DNA of 64,000 bases from Ureibacillus terrenus (GCF_006569205.1 NZ_VIGD01000004.1:1-64000), one strand, 5' to 3'. Positions 26,999-37,255 are shown, numbered from the stretch's first letter. Made by a program: numbers and translations. The notes: generated from the sequence alone by a model not told the origin.

Positions 26999-27481
26999 TC
27001 AATCAGGAATGGCCTCCAATAGTATTGAGTCACTTTCGATATCTCTTTCAAAAATATAATTGATATGATTGAAAGTATACGATTCTTCATGATTGGCAGG
27101 GGTTAAATCGCCAATGTCCAATTGATTGTATATTTGGTGGATGTTTTTTTCCGTCAGTGAGGGATCAATAGATTTCAGGAGCGTATGAAAACTCGCTTTG
27201 ACTATTTCGCGATCATTTGAAATCGCTTCCGGTTTGACGCTGACAGCCGCTTTAACAAGATGGTTTTTATCGTCCGTATCCAATACTAACGCGACCGTTG
27301 GGAGAATTTCGACTAAATACGTATTTTCATCGAATTGGATTTTTTCGCCGATTGGAATGGAGTCGCCGGCCGTTTCTTCAAATATTTGGATAAACTCATA
27401 TACAGTATAGTCAAATGTTTTTTCATCGCCGCAAGCAGCCAACAAGAGAGAAAAAAACATGACAAGTAATAACTTTTTCAT
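26999..27481 (-). CDS. Hypothetical lipoprotein, 160 aa
   Basis: I do not recognise this gene. It encodes an exported lipoprotein: signal MKKLLLVMFFSLLLAAC with the lipobox LLAAC (Cys at residue 17), then an acidic domain of about 140 residues without obvious motifs. ATG 27481 has AAAGGGGAC upstream. It is on the minus strand between the DUF523 gene and the phosphodiesterase gene and is separated from the latter by a terminator, so it has its own promoter. Confidence 0.75.
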   Translation of the reverse strand: MKKLLLVMFFSLLLAACGDEKTFDYTVYEFIQIFEETAGDSIPIGEKIQFDENTYLVEILPTVALVLDTDDKNHLVKAAVSVKPEAISNDREIVKASFHTLLKSIDPSLTEKNIHQIYNQLDIGDLTPANHEESYTFNHINYIFERDIESDSILLEAIPD

Positions 27482-27589
27482 AAAAGTCCCCTTTCGGTAT
27501 TAAACGTCTCTCCGGAACAACGCGACTTCAATATCAGAAACCGGCACCCTCATAAAAAGTCTGAAGTGTTCCATTATCATTGTTTCGCT

Positions 27590-27630
27590 ATAAAAAATAG
27601 TAGCACAAACCTCCTTCCGGTCTGCACTAC
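27590..27630 (-). terminator. Terminator of the phosphodiesterase gene (minus strand)
   Basis: On the minus strand GTAGTGCA pairs with TGTGCTAC (two G-U) and is followed by TATTTTTTAT. Confidence 0.65.
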
Positions 27631-27659
27631 GAATGTGAATTATTCATTAACATAAAATC

Positions 27660-28595
27660 TTATTTCTGATTTTCCCCTTTTTCCTTTTGCTTTTCAATCC
27701 AATTCCGCACGAGGGGAACGGCGATATCCGGACGGTCCGTGATGATGCCTTGCGCCCCTTTGTCCAACAGTTTCATCATCTGTTCTTCATCGTCGATGAC
27801 CCAATAATGCACAGGGATATTGAAATTGTTTAAATAGGCGATAAACTTAGGGCTGTCCAATGAAAATCTTCCGTGTTTCGTAGGGATTTGAAAAACGTCC
27901 ACTTTTGGATGATAGAGATGTCCAAATTGGCTTGTAAATGCCGTAAATGCTTTCCGTACATCCGTTTCTCCGGCGCCCAAAGCGACGCGGTTCTGTGCAT
28001 ACAAATTGAAACGGTCCACTTGTTCGCTGTAGAAACTTGTGACCACTACCCGATCTTCCGCGTGGCATTCTTCAATCAGTCTCCAAAGTTTTGAAGGCAT
28101 CAAGCTTCCTTCATAGGTTTCTGGACTGTCTTTAATATCGATGTTAATGTACATATTTGGGAACTTTTCGAACAATTCCTTTAATGTTACAATTTCGGCT
28201 TTTTGATTGCGGTATGGATAATTTCCTTCCCCGTCTTTAAAATGGAAAGCGAAATTAAAGTTTCTTAATTCCTCCAATGTAAAGTCCTTTACAGATCCCA
28301 TGCCATCGGATGTGCGATCGATGGTTTCGTCGTGAATCACGACGATTTCTTCGTCTTTTGTGAGACGTACATCGATTTCGAAGCCATCCACCCCAAATTC
28401 AAAAGCCTTTTCAAACGCAATCATCGTATGTTCCGGCGCAAGTTTCGCCCCTCCTCTATGGGCCAATACGACCGGAGCTTTTTTCAATACTTCTTTTCCT
28501 TCTCGTTTTTGGGGTTTTATAAAGGCTTTGCTTCCGGCCCATGCTGCCGCGCTTGCAGCGGCAATCGCCAGCGCCAGTTTTGTCTTCTTTCCCAT
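27660..28595 (-). CDS. Glycerophosphodiester phosphodiesterase (GDPD family)
   Basis: Predicted to hydrolyse glycerophosphodiesters to glycerol-3-phosphate and an alcohol. The 311 residues begin with a hydrophobic N-terminal segment (residues 6-27), then the GDPD barrel: LAHRGGAKLAPEHT (catalytic His and Glu), DGFEIDVRLTKD (metal Glu and Asp), VVIHDETIDRTS (second catalytic His), and a late VHYWVIDD. It is likely membrane-anchored outside the cell, where it could act on phospholipid or teichoic-acid breakdown products. ATG 28595 follows AAAGGAGG. Confidence 0.9.
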   Translation of the reverse strand: MGKKTKLALAIAAASAAAWAGSKAFIKPQKREGKEVLKKAPVVLAHRGGAKLAPEHTMIAFEKAFEFGVDGFEIDVRLTKDEEIVVIHDETIDRTSDGMGSVKDFTLEELRNFNFAFHFKDGEGNYPYRNQKAEIVTLKELFEKFPNMYINIDIKDSPETYEGSLMPSKLWRLIEECHAEDRVVVTSFYSEQVDRFNLYAQNRVALGAGETDVRKAFTAFTSQFGHLYHPKVDVFQIPTKHGRFSLDSPKFIAYLNNFNIPVHYWVIDDEEQMMKLLDKGAQGIITDRPDIAVPLVRNWIEKQKEKGENQK

Positions 28596-28769
28596 GTTTT
28601 GCCTCCTTTGCGAGCTCTATATATAATAAGGAAAAATGAATTTCTCTTATTTTGCATGAAGATCAAATCCCTTAAAAAAGATTATAACGAAATTCATCAC
28701 GACATGTCACCAATGTCAGTTGCTATCAAAATTGTCTGTATGTTATCCTTTAAATGAAGAAAAGGGGTA

Positions 28770-29054
28770 ATGGAAATGCAGGAACGTCAAGGGCTTATCG
28801 TGTATGTTTATCAATTGAAGCATGCCAAGAGCTTAAGAAAGTTTGGACATGTCCACTATATATCAAGAAAATTAAAATATGTCGTCCTTTATTGCAACCG
28901 GGAAGAAATTCCTTATATAAAAAATAAAATACAACGTCTTCCTTTTGTGAAAGACGTTGTGGAATCGTACTTGCCTTTTGTCAAAAATGAATTTGAAAAT
29001 GAAAAGTTCAAAAAGGACCAGGAACAAGAATATGATTACAGAATTGGTCTTTGA
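28770..29054 (+). CDS. ylbG: YlbG family protein (UPF0298)
   Basis: A 94-residue protein with RQGLIVYVYQLKHAK, LRKFGHVHYISRKLKYVV and LPFVKDVVESY, which match YlbG. It probably has a ferredoxin-like fold; function is unknown. ATG 28770 lies behind AAGGGG; ATG 28776 is an alternative. Its stop directly abuts the stop of the converging gene at 29055, with no spacer. Confidence 0.88.
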   Translation: MEMQERQGLIVYVYQLKHAKSLRKFGHVHYISRKLKYVVLYCNREEIPYIKNKIQRLPFVKDVVESYLPFVKNEFENEKFKKDQEQEYDYRIGL

Positions 29055-29444
29055 TTACGCCAGTTGCGGAATCAGGCGGTTCATTCTTAAAACACCGATC
29101 AGATGTTGATAAAACAGAATCGTTTCTGCATAGTAGCAGGAGTGTTTGATGTCCATTGGAACCGCTTCCTTCCCGATTTCTTTTAGCGCTTCTTCGAACA
29201 ATTCCAGTCGTTTGGAAGGTTTTTCCGGATTATATGGTATTCCTTCCCGGCATATGTATATCGGCATAAAGTTGCTGTCGCCAACCGGTTCAAAGGCCAC
29301 CGCCGGAGAGGCAAAAGCTTTGTTTCCTTTATAAGAAATAAATAAAAAAGCATTGTGGAATCTTTTTTTGTTTGTCCGGATCAGTTCGCAAAGTTCATAA
29401 ATGTCTCCATACCCTTGCCCAAGCTCGATAAATTGTTGTGTCAT
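29055..29444 (-). CDS. DUF7147-like conserved protein, 129 aa
   Basis: A 129-residue soluble protein present near ylbG in several Bacillales; older annotations label relatives as methylthioribose kinase, which its size rules out. Visible conserved stretches are FIELGQGYGDIYELCEL, PIYICREGIPY and YYAETILFYQHLIGVLRMN. Function is unknown. It converges on ylbG with zero spacing and is divergent from the gene at 29498. Confidence 0.75.
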   Translation of the reverse strand: MTQQFIELGQGYGDIYELCELIRTNKKRFHNAFLFISYKGNKAFASPAVAFEPVGDSNFMPIYICREGIPYNPEKPSKRLELFEEALKEIGKEAVPMDIKHSCYYAETILFYQHLIGVLRMNRLIPQLA

Positions 29445-29497
29445 TTCGTCGTCTCCTTTCTATGTAATAATAGTAGCATGTATAAGGTGGTTTGCCT

Positions 29498-30919
29498 ATG
29501 AAATACATAGTGAGTTTTTTTAGTTTCCTCGTCCTGCTGATTGGCGGCGTGCTTTTTTTTCAGTATCAAACGTATTCCGCCCAACAAGAGAAGAATATCG
29601 GACATTATACATATAGTCAGGATATAGACATCGTCTACCGGGGGGATAGCCTGCATATTCGTCATCACTTTAGAAATTTACCAAATCAATCGATTTCTAT
29701 CAACTGGCCGGAACAGGCGGCAAGTCCGGATTGTTTTCTCGAAAAGGAAAATAGTTGCAAGCGGTTAAGCAAGGATTTTTCTAAATTTTTACATAGCGAT
29801 ATACAAAACCAATCGATTTCATACATAATACCAATTGATGGGGGATTGAAACCCCGACAATTGCTGAAAGATATTTTTGTCACTTTAGAAAACGGGACGG
29901 CGACTCATTCAACTGTTCATATTACAACCGACCAGTCGATCAATGGGACATGGGTTACCGGTTTGCCGTTTATAGGACAGCAATCGCTGTCTTTGGTGCA
30001 CTACTCGATGTTCAGCGGCAGCGGGCCGGTGAATGACTTATATTACCAGGCTGAACCTTTACCGATTCAAGGAAATAATGACAAGATTACCATATATTCG
30101 CCAAATCCTGTTCAACATGATATGATAAAACAGTTGGAAGAAATGGAATTATTAAATGATGAACATATGGCCGTCATCCTTGGCGACAAGCCGTCAGGGC
30201 TTCAAGGAAGCCGTATATTATTTTCTGATAAGATGTCAATTGAGGATTTGAAGGAAGAAATTCTTTTAACCCAGATGCATATGAAATATCAGTGCAATCA
30301 GCTCCCGGTTTGGGCAGCGGAAGTGGTGGCATCGTTCTTGACGGATAGCTTCCTGGGGGGGAAGAAAGCCAGGGAAATAACGATGACATTGAAAAATCAA
30401 ATGACCGACGAACAGCGGGAACTTTGGGTTGAGAGATTACAAGAGTTGGAAGGAGAAAAAATTGACGCATCCTTGTTGGATCACGAGCTGGGTGGAGTAT
30501 TCGGATATTCCACACAATATTTCCAATCAAATGTGTCAGCTGATGAGGTAATGCCTCTATTGTTTTTTGATGACAGGGATGTATATGTTGATCATCAATT
30601 GACGAAGGATATCGACATTGTTTTTTACGAGGGACAAGTGCTATATTCCGCAGAACCATTATTGCGCCATCTTGGCTACGAAACTTCGGTCGGAAAGAAC
30701 GGGTTCTATGCAAAGAATAAAATGAGACAGTTCCGTTTTCCATTCAATTATGATTTTTACGTCTATAACCAAAGGCGCTATAATACGGTTTCACAGCCGA
30801 TTCAATCGGTTTCCGGAACATATTATATTGAAGAGTCCTGGCTTCAAAAATTATTTTCCGTTGAAATCCATAAGATGAAGGATTCCATTTCCATAAATAT
30901 TGTTGATTCTAAGCAATGA
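29498..30919 (+). CDS. Membrane-anchored extracellular protein with stalk-like C-terminus, unknown function
   Basis: I do not recognise this 473-residue protein as a named family. It has an N-terminal membrane anchor (residues 3-20) and a long extracellular part. The last 130 residues (VYVDHQLTKDIDIVFYEG ... LLRHLGYETSVG) resemble the copper amine oxidase N-terminal (stalk) domain common in Firmicute surface proteins. The middle (about 200-340) looks protease-like or gluzincin-like in composition but shows no HExxH. Start ATG 29498 follows AAGGTGG. It lies immediately before rsmD, whose start is 17 bases past its stop. Confidence 0.65.
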   Translation: MKYIVSFFSFLVLLIGGVLFFQYQTYSAQQEKNIGHYTYSQDIDIVYRGDSLHIRHHFRNLPNQSISINWPEQAASPDCFLEKENSCKRLSKDFSKFLHSDIQNQSISYIIPIDGGLKPRQLLKDIFVTLENGTATHSTVHITTDQSINGTWVTGLPFIGQQSLSLVHYSMFSGSGPVNDLYYQAEPLPIQGNNDKITIYSPNPVQHDMIKQLEEMELLNDEHMAVILGDKPSGLQGSRILFSDKMSIEDLKEEILLTQMHMKYQCNQLPVWAAEVVASFLTDSFLGGKKAREITMTLKNQMTDEQRELWVERLQELEGEKIDASLLDHELGGVFGYSTQYFQSNVSADEVMPLLFFDDRDVYVDHQLTKDIDIVFYEGQVLYSAEPLLRHLGYETSVGKNGFYAKNKMRQFRFPFNYDFYVYNQRRYNTVSQPIQSVSGTYYIEESWLQKLFSVEIHKMKDSISINIVDSKQ

Positions 30920-30935
30920 AGGCTTGGTGAGAAAA

Positions 30936-32030
<1,095 letters not shown>

Positions 32031-32040
32031 TCGTTTTAGT

Positions 32041-32944
32041 TTATAAAAATAAAATAAAGTAGAGAATCGGAATGACGAGAGTAAAGAAAATTCTCAATAA
32101 AATGTAAGGCTTAAGCGAAATGCTTTCGCTTTTTGCGATGACCGCCACTTGCATATGGATGCTCAAACTTTGGCTGGATAAAAAAGTGGCCATCAACAAA
32201 GGGAGCAGAGCCGGTTCATTGGAAAAAATTTTTTGGGAAATTTGCAGACCGTTCGTCATTTCCAAAGATGCTGCCGTAAGTAGTAGCAGGTTTTTATGTA
32301 TATTAGGAAAAATCGTCTGAATGGTATATATGACGACGGTGTAAATGGTTGTGAAAAAAATGATGGTGGATCCGACGACGAGAACCGTTGGAATGCTGTC
32401 TTTGATGCTGGATATAAAAGGGTTTTCATTTTTTCGAAGGTTGTATGATTTGATTTCCTGGCGGGGATTGGATCGATGATAGAAATAGTACATCACCAAA
32501 ATGAAAAGGGAAACCGTATGATATAAAATCAAATATTGCCAGCTGAACCGGGTATTGTTCAATAGGTCATGTCCAACAAATCCCAGAACGAATAAAGGGC
32601 TTGGACTGTGGCAAATACTTAAAAGGCCGTTCGCCTCGCTTTTTGAAATCTGATTGGTCCTTTTTAAATAGGCGACGGTCGCGGCGCCGGTCGGGAATCC
32701 CCCAAGGGCGCTGATGCCGTACGTTTTGATATATAATTTGAATCTCGATAATGAATTATCCTTTTCAGGTGTCAGGCGGATAAACCATTGTGTTAAAATC
32801 AAATAGGGAAGCAAATAAGGGAATAACGCTTCCAGGAACAGTTCGAGCCCAAGATCCGCTCCTTTATGGGCGATTCCTGGAAAGAGCAATAATAAACAAA
32901 TCAGCGTGATACATACGAAAAGATATAACAGTGGAATAGGGCAT
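32041..32944 (-). CDS. ylbJ: YlbJ-like sporulation membrane protein, apparent frameshift at the start
   Basis: A nucleoside-recognition-domain membrane protein of the YlbJ family, which in B. subtilis is mother-cell specific and needed for heat-resistant spores. The intact frame (stop at 32041, open upstream to 32944) has about six helices and the conserved GGFPTGAATVAYL and ICHSPSPLFVLGFVG. It has no ATG or good start. The only ribosome site (GAAAAGAG) leads to ATG 32944 in another frame. Removing one C from the CCC at 32939-32941 would give MPIPLLYLFV, which runs straight into the hydrophobic frame. At about 300 residues it is also shorter than the B. subtilis protein (about 408). It is either a recent frameshift or a sequence error. 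Confidence 0.72.
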
Positions 32945-33056
32945 CAACTCTTTTCAACTATTTTTCCGGGTACATCTTGGAATGCTAAACTAATATATGC
33001 ATGTTCAACTTTTTTTATTTAGCTTTTTTGGGCTGAAGAAGGGGGGGCTGAAGCAG

Positions 33057-34103
33057 TTGAAACGCCTGACTTTGTTCATTATCTCCATGCTGGCTGTCAT
33101 TTTTTTATGTTTTTACCGGCTTGACTATTATATTATGAAGCCGGGAAGCGCTTATGATGTCGGCGAATTTGTCAAAGTAGAAAATGGCGATGTGGATGAC
33201 GAAGGAACCATCAATTTGACGACCGTCTCCATGAGCAAAGCCACTCCCTTGACGTTCTTGATTGCGAAATTCCGTGAGCATCAAGATATTATGAGAATGG
33301 ATGAGGTGCATCAAAAGGAAGAAGACGAGCGTGAATATAATGTCCGTCAAATGACGCTCATGAAGGATTCGCAATTTAACGCCATATTGGTAGCGTACAA
33401 AAAGGCCGGGCTACCCTACACGGTCAATTACAGCGGAATCATTGTCTTAAATGTCTTGTCCGGCGGAGCAAGCGATGGAATCTTGCAGCCGGGGGATAAA
33501 ATAGTGGAAATCGACGGGAAGATTATTAAAAAGCCGGAAGATTTGGCCCATGCTCTTGAAACGAAAAAAGAAAACGATGCTGTACAACTGGTCGTTCAAA
33601 GGGATGAAAAGCTCTTGGATTGCTCCGTCACATTAAAAGAAATCCCCGACAGCGACGGGAAAGTTGGATTGGGCATCACTTATTCGGAAAACGTGTCTAT
33701 CAGAACGGAGCCCATCGTAAAAATCAATTCGGAGGATATTGGCGGTCCTTCTGCCGGTCTCATGTTTACGCTTGAAATCCTCAACCAGCTTTTGGATGAA
33801 GATATTACGAAAGGGTACAGGGTGGCCGGTACCGGTGTCATCAATGAAGACGGCACAATTGGCCGGATCGGGGGCATCGATAAGAAAGTGATTGCTGCCG
33901 ATAAAGCCGGGATGGAAATATTCTTCGCTCCGGATGATGAAATTTCGGAGGAAGCCAAGAAAAAAAATCCGGAAATCGCCTCCAATTATGAAGAAGCTGT
34001 CAAAACGGCAAAAAAAATCAATACCGACATGAAAATCGTGCCGGTAAAAACAATCGATGATGCTTTGAATTATTTGGAGAGCCTTCCTGAAAAAGAAAAG
34101 TAA
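33057..34103 (+). CDS. ylbL: YlbL, membrane-anchored PDZ/Lon-like serine protease
   Basis: A 348-residue protease with one N-terminal anchor (about residues 6-20), a PDZ domain (about 130-210; VLSGGASDGILQPGDKIVEIDG) and a Lon-type S16 domain with catalytic Ser in GGPSAGLMF and catalytic Lys in IGGIDKKVIAA. B. subtilis YlbL acts with CtpA to remove the SOS division inhibitor YneA; that role is from the literature. I choose TTG 33057 because a G-rich ribosome site lies nine bases upstream; the frame open to ATG 32997 has none. It abuts the converging tmcAL gene. Confidence 0.9.
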   Translation: MKRLTLFIISMLAVIFLCFYRLDYYIMKPGSAYDVGEFVKVENGDVDDEGTINLTTVSMSKATPLTFLIAKFREHQDIMRMDEVHQKEEDEREYNVRQMTLMKDSQFNAILVAYKKAGLPYTVNYSGIIVLNVLSGGASDGILQPGDKIVEIDGKIIKKPEDLAHALETKKENDAVQLVVQRDEKLLDCSVTLKEIPDSDGKVGLGITYSENVSIRTEPIVKINSEDIGGPSAGLMFTLEILNQLLDEDITKGYRVAGTGVINEDGTIGRIGGIDKKVIAADKAGMEIFFAPDDEISEEAKKKNPEIASNYEEAVKTAKKINTDMKIVPVKTIDDALNYLESLPEKEK

Positions 34104-35312
34104 TCAGAACCGGATTGGCGGAAGCTTATAGTCTCCGTCAATTTTTTTATCCGAAAAAAATTCGACGCCCAAAGCATAGATATCCGATGCGCGGATATCG
34201 ATTTCAAGCATCGGATCCTTCACTTGCCCTACTCGGCTTATCATAGGCAATTCCAAGCTCTTTTTCCGTTCCGATAAATAAGCCTGTCCCCTTTCCGTCA
34301 TCCCGAGCAAACGGATATAAGTGGGCGTTTTGAATTGGTGCAATTCCTCTTTTGTAATTCCTGTGAAAATATGGGTAAGCATTCTTTGCAATCTCGTCCA
34401 GGTATATCGTTTCGATTTAATGCTGGACATAAATTCCGAAAAGGTTTGGCTGTGCTTGGCATGTTTGATGAGGGCGTATTCAATCCCCTCTGATACGTCT
34501 GCGAAGGCCTTCAAATTTTCCGGGCGATAGCGCATGATGGCGTATCTTAATAGGGGCCAGAACGCTTCCCAATCCACAAAGCGCGAATACTGACGCCGCC
34601 ATTCCGCGAGTTCCTGGTAAGATGCATCCGGAACATAAGGTTGAATGGCCTCCAGATGTCCCTTTTGAAAAATTTCTTTTCGAATGCCCGTTGCACTTGC
34701 AATCGTCGACGTTTCCCTGATGGAATCATGATAATTTGCCTGGATTCGTTGGATTGTCACCGGTTCAATCGGCAAATTGAATTTTTTTGCGGCAACAATA
34801 TAGTGGTAGCCGAGAATATTGTTCGGTTTGGATAAGTCAAGATAAACGCGGCCGTTCTTTTGTTTCAATTGTTCATATGCATAAAACAAACTTTGCGGAT
34901 AACTGATCCCCGTTGACACAAACTTTTTAATGAGACCATTATATTCTTCAAAATGGGTTTCAATTAAATCGGCGGTGTTCAAAAACGGCTCCAATATTCC
35001 ATCTTCGCTTCCGAACGAAAAAGCGTCACATTGCAGCGCCCCCAGAAGATAAATCGCTCCTTCCGCAAATAATGGAGCGTTGGCGGTGCTAAACACATAA
35101 GGCAATTCAACAACAAGATCGACACCGCTCCTTAAAGCCATCTTTGTCCGGTGCCATTTCGAAACGAGGGCGGGTTCCCCTCTTTGCAGAAAGGGGCCGC
35201 TCATGACAGCAACCACGACGTCCGCGTTTGTAATCTTCTTCGATTGGGTAACATGATAAAAATGTCCGTTATGGAACGGATTATATTCAACAACGATTCC
35301 GACTGCTTTCAT
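34104..35312 (-). CDS. tmcAL: tRNA(Met) cytidine acetate ligase TmcAL (YlbM)
   Basis: Forms N4-acetylcytidine at the wobble position of elongator tRNA-Met from acetate and ATP. The 402 residues start with the nucleotidyltransferase motif VVEYNPFHNGHFYHV and contain MSGPFLQRGEPA, KWHRTKMAL and FSFGSEDG, all as in the YlbM family. The minus-strand orientation between ylbL and ylbN matches B. subtilis. Confidence 0.93.
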   Translation of the reverse strand: MKAVGIVVEYNPFHNGHFYHVTQSKKITNADVVVAVMSGPFLQRGEPALVSKWHRTKMALRSGVDLVVELPYVFSTANAPLFAEGAIYLLGALQCDAFSFGSEDGILEPFLNTADLIETHFEEYNGLIKKFVSTGISYPQSLFYAYEQLKQKNGRVYLDLSKPNNILGYHYIVAAKKFNLPIEPVTIQRIQANYHDSIRETSTIASATGIRKEIFQKGHLEAIQPYVPDASYQELAEWRRQYSRFVDWEAFWPLLRYAIMRYRPENLKAFADVSEGIEYALIKHAKHSQTFSEFMSSIKSKRYTWTRLQRMLTHIFTGITKEELHQFKTPTYIRLLGMTERGQAYLSERKKSLELPMISRVGQVKDPMLEIDIRASDIYALGVEFFSDKKIDGDYKLPPIRF

Positions 35313-35457
35313 AATTTGCCCCTTTCAAAAAAATTCAGCGAAAATTGTTCGTGTAAAGTGAATTATAGTATCGTTTTTGGAAAGTGACAAGAAAATATCT
35401 TGACATCTAAATTATCACATTATATAATCATCATTGTTGTCTTGGGGTGATTCGTGA

Positions 35458-35991
35458 ATGAAATGGTCGATTCATCAATTGGCGAAATATCGCCAAACAG
35501 GGTTGCCGATTGATACAGTTGTGAATTTGGATGAAGTGAAAGAGCGGAATAAAGATATTCGCGAAATTTCACCCGTTCATGTAAAAGGACACTGTACTGT
35601 CGGAAATTCACAAATGACTTGTCATCTTACTTTGAAGGCGACCTTGACCCTTCCCTGCGCACGCACTTGGGAAGATGTCCAATTTCCTGTAGAAGTTGAG
35701 ACGGTTGAGGTCTTCAGCTGGGAAGACCCAGAACTTCGGGGAAATGATGACGATGAGGATATCCATTACATAGATGGAGAAGTCGTCGATTTAAAACCGG
35801 TCTTGGAAGAGTTGATTCTCCTGGAAGTACCGATGCAAGTATTCAAAGAAGGTACGGAAGGGGCAATAAAAGGCGGAAAAGACTGGGATTATTTTACTGA
35901 GGAAGAGTTAAGTCAACAAGCAAAAGACGAACCAAAAGTGGATCCAAGACTTGCTGGATTAGCTAAGTTTTTTGATCAAAAAGATGAATAA
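35458..35991 (+). CDS. ylbN: YceD/DUF177 family protein (YlbN)
   Basis: A 177-residue acidic protein of the DUF177/YceD family, always paired with rpmF. It shows GHCTVGNSQMTCHLTLKATLTLPCARTW in its middle (conserved Cys in LPCAR), an acidic segment, and a C-terminal DPRLAGLAKF. The family is linked to rRNA processing in plants and E. coli, but the Bacillus role is not settled. ATG 35458 follows GGGGTGA. The L32 gene follows 21 bases later. Confidence 0.9.
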   Translation: MKWSIHQLAKYRQTGLPIDTVVNLDEVKERNKDIREISPVHVKGHCTVGNSQMTCHLTLKATLTLPCARTWEDVQFPVEVETVEVFSWEDPELRGNDDDEDIHYIDGEVVDLKPVLEELILLEVPMQVFKEGTEGAIKGGKDWDYFTEEELSQQAKDEPKVDPRLAGLAKFFDQKDE

Positions 35992-36012
35992 ACCGACAAG
36001 GAGGTGCCAATC

Positions 36013-36186
36013 ATGGCTGTACCATTTAGAAGAACTTCTAAAACCGCAAAAAGAAAACGTCGTACTCATTACAAATTATCTGTACCTGGCATGGTAAATT
36101 GCCCAAATTGCGGTGAACCAACTTTGTCCCACCATGTTTGCAAATCTTGCGGACATTACAAAGGCAAAGAAGTGGTTAGCAAATAA
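36013..36186 (+). CDS. rpmF: Ribosomal protein bL32, zinc-binding form
   Basis: Structural protein of the 50S subunit, 57 residues. [19 protein letters not shown] is the family start, and CPNCGE with CKSCGHYKG is the four-Cys zinc site, so this is the C+ form. ATG 36013 has AAGGAGG upstream; ATG 36004 is only part of the leader. A terminator hairpin follows. Confidence 0.97.
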   Translation: MAVPFRRTSKTAKRKRRTHYKLSVPGMVNCPNCGEPTLSHHVCKSCGHYKGKEVVSK

Positions 36187-36218
36187 TAAAGCGTAAAATC
36201 GTTTTTACGCTCTGAACA

Positions 36219-36262
36219 AAAGACTATTGGAGTGACCATGGCGCTCTGATAGTCTTTTTCTG
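36219..36262 (+). terminator. Terminator after rpmF
   Basis: AAAAGACTAT and ATAGTCTTTTT form the outer stem; the inner part can also pair. A T-rich tail follows. Confidence 0.75.
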
Positions 36263-36295
36263 TTTTTTTCACTAAAAAAAGGGTATAACCAATTC

Positions 36296-36324
36296 TTGTC
36301 AAATTAGAAATCCTCTATTACTAT
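36296..36324 (+). promoter_or_regulatory. Sigma-A promoter of the enoyl-CoA hydratase-like gene
   Basis: TTGTCA (36296-36301) and TACTAT (36319-36324) are 17 bp apart, about 50 bp before the TTG start. Confidence 0.5.
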
Positions 36325-36377
36325 GAAGACATATGGTATTATGTTACGATAACAAATCAAAAAGGGGATGTTGTTCA

Positions 36378-37148
36378 TTGTCTTACCAAATTGACCTAAC
36401 GGACGGTATACTGACGTTTACCATCGACAGAGAAGAAAAGAGAAATGCGGTTAACGATGAAGTGATGAATGGACTGAAGCAAGTTATAAAGTATATTAAG
36501 GAAAATGAAGACGTGCGCTTTCTGGTTGTGACAGGAGAGGGGGAAAAAGCCTTCTGTTCCGGAGGAGATTTGTCGGAATTTCATAGTCTGAAGACTGCTG
36601 AAGAAGCCTTTGGCATGCTAAGTAAAATGGGGAATATTTTATATGAACTCGCCACATTGCATGTGCCGACAATTGCATTAATCAACGGGACAGCCGTCGG
36701 AGGAGGTTGCGAAATCGCCACTGCCTGCGATTTCCGTTTGGTGGCGAGCCATGCAAAATGCGGATTTATTCAAGGTACGTTGGCCATTACGACCGGATGG
36801 GGCGGCGGAACATATTTGTTTGAAAGAGGTTTGCGTCATGACAGGGCGTTAAAAATGCTGATTGACGCAAAACCTTACGATGCCCAAACATTATACGACA
36901 TCGGCTGGGCGATGAGGGTCTTTGACGGTCCAAAAGAAGAAGCGCTGGAAGCTTTTATTGAAGATATGAAAAAAATTCATCCTTCCGTCCACCGTGCATA
37001 TAAAGAGATTGAGCTCCGGAAGTGGAGAGAGCGGAATGTATACGGCCGCGTCATGGAAGAAATCAAACTTTGCGCGAAACTTTGGGAAAGCGAAGAGCAT
37101 GAAAAAGCTGTGGAACGCTTCTTGTCAAAATCAAGCAGCAAAAAATAA
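36378..37148 (+). CDS. Enoyl-CoA hydratase/isomerase family protein lacking the second Glu
   Basis: A 256-residue crotonase-fold protein. The oxyanion-hole regions are AFCSGGDLSEF and GTAVGGGCEIA, with Glu112 matching the first catalytic Glu of hydratases. The usual second Glu (in PE before the glycine-rich turn) is missing: here the stretch reads FIQGTLAITTGWGGGTYL, with Thr at residue 134. The enzyme may therefore be a decarboxylase, isomerase or hydrolase of acyl-CoAs, not a classic hydratase. TTG 36378 is used, behind GGGG ten bases upstream. It takes the place held by other ylb genes in B. subtilis and stands alone between terminators. Confidence 0.82.
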   Translation: MSYQIDLTDGILTFTIDREEKRNAVNDEVMNGLKQVIKYIKENEDVRFLVVTGEGEKAFCSGGDLSEFHSLKTAEEAFGMLSKMGNILYELATLHVPTIALINGTAVGGGCEIATACDFRLVASHAKCGFIQGTLAITTGWGGGTYLFERGLRHDRALKMLIDAKPYDAQTLYDIGWAMRVFDGPKEEALEAFIEDMKKIHPSVHRAYKEIELRKWRERNVYGRVMEEIKLCAKLWESEEHEKAVERFLSKSSSKK

Positions 37149-37195
37149 ACCAACATGGCCAACAATCCTATCTGATAAATCAATATATGCTTTTT

Positions 37196-37242
37196 AAAAA
37201 TAGGTTGCGACAAAATTTTTCAATGTCGCAACCTATTTTTTT
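37196..37242 (+). terminator. Terminator between the hydratase-like gene and gerR
   Basis: AAAAATAGGTTGCGACA pairs with its exact complement at 37224-37240 around an 11-base loop, followed by T's. It works in both directions. Confidence 0.88.
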
Positions 37243-37255
37243 CTATGTTATTTAA

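Noticed and set aside
29055-29444. Methylthioribose kinase label for the DUF7147-like gene
   Set aside because: The protein has 129 residues and no kinase motifs; the label is an inherited misannotation as far as I can tell.
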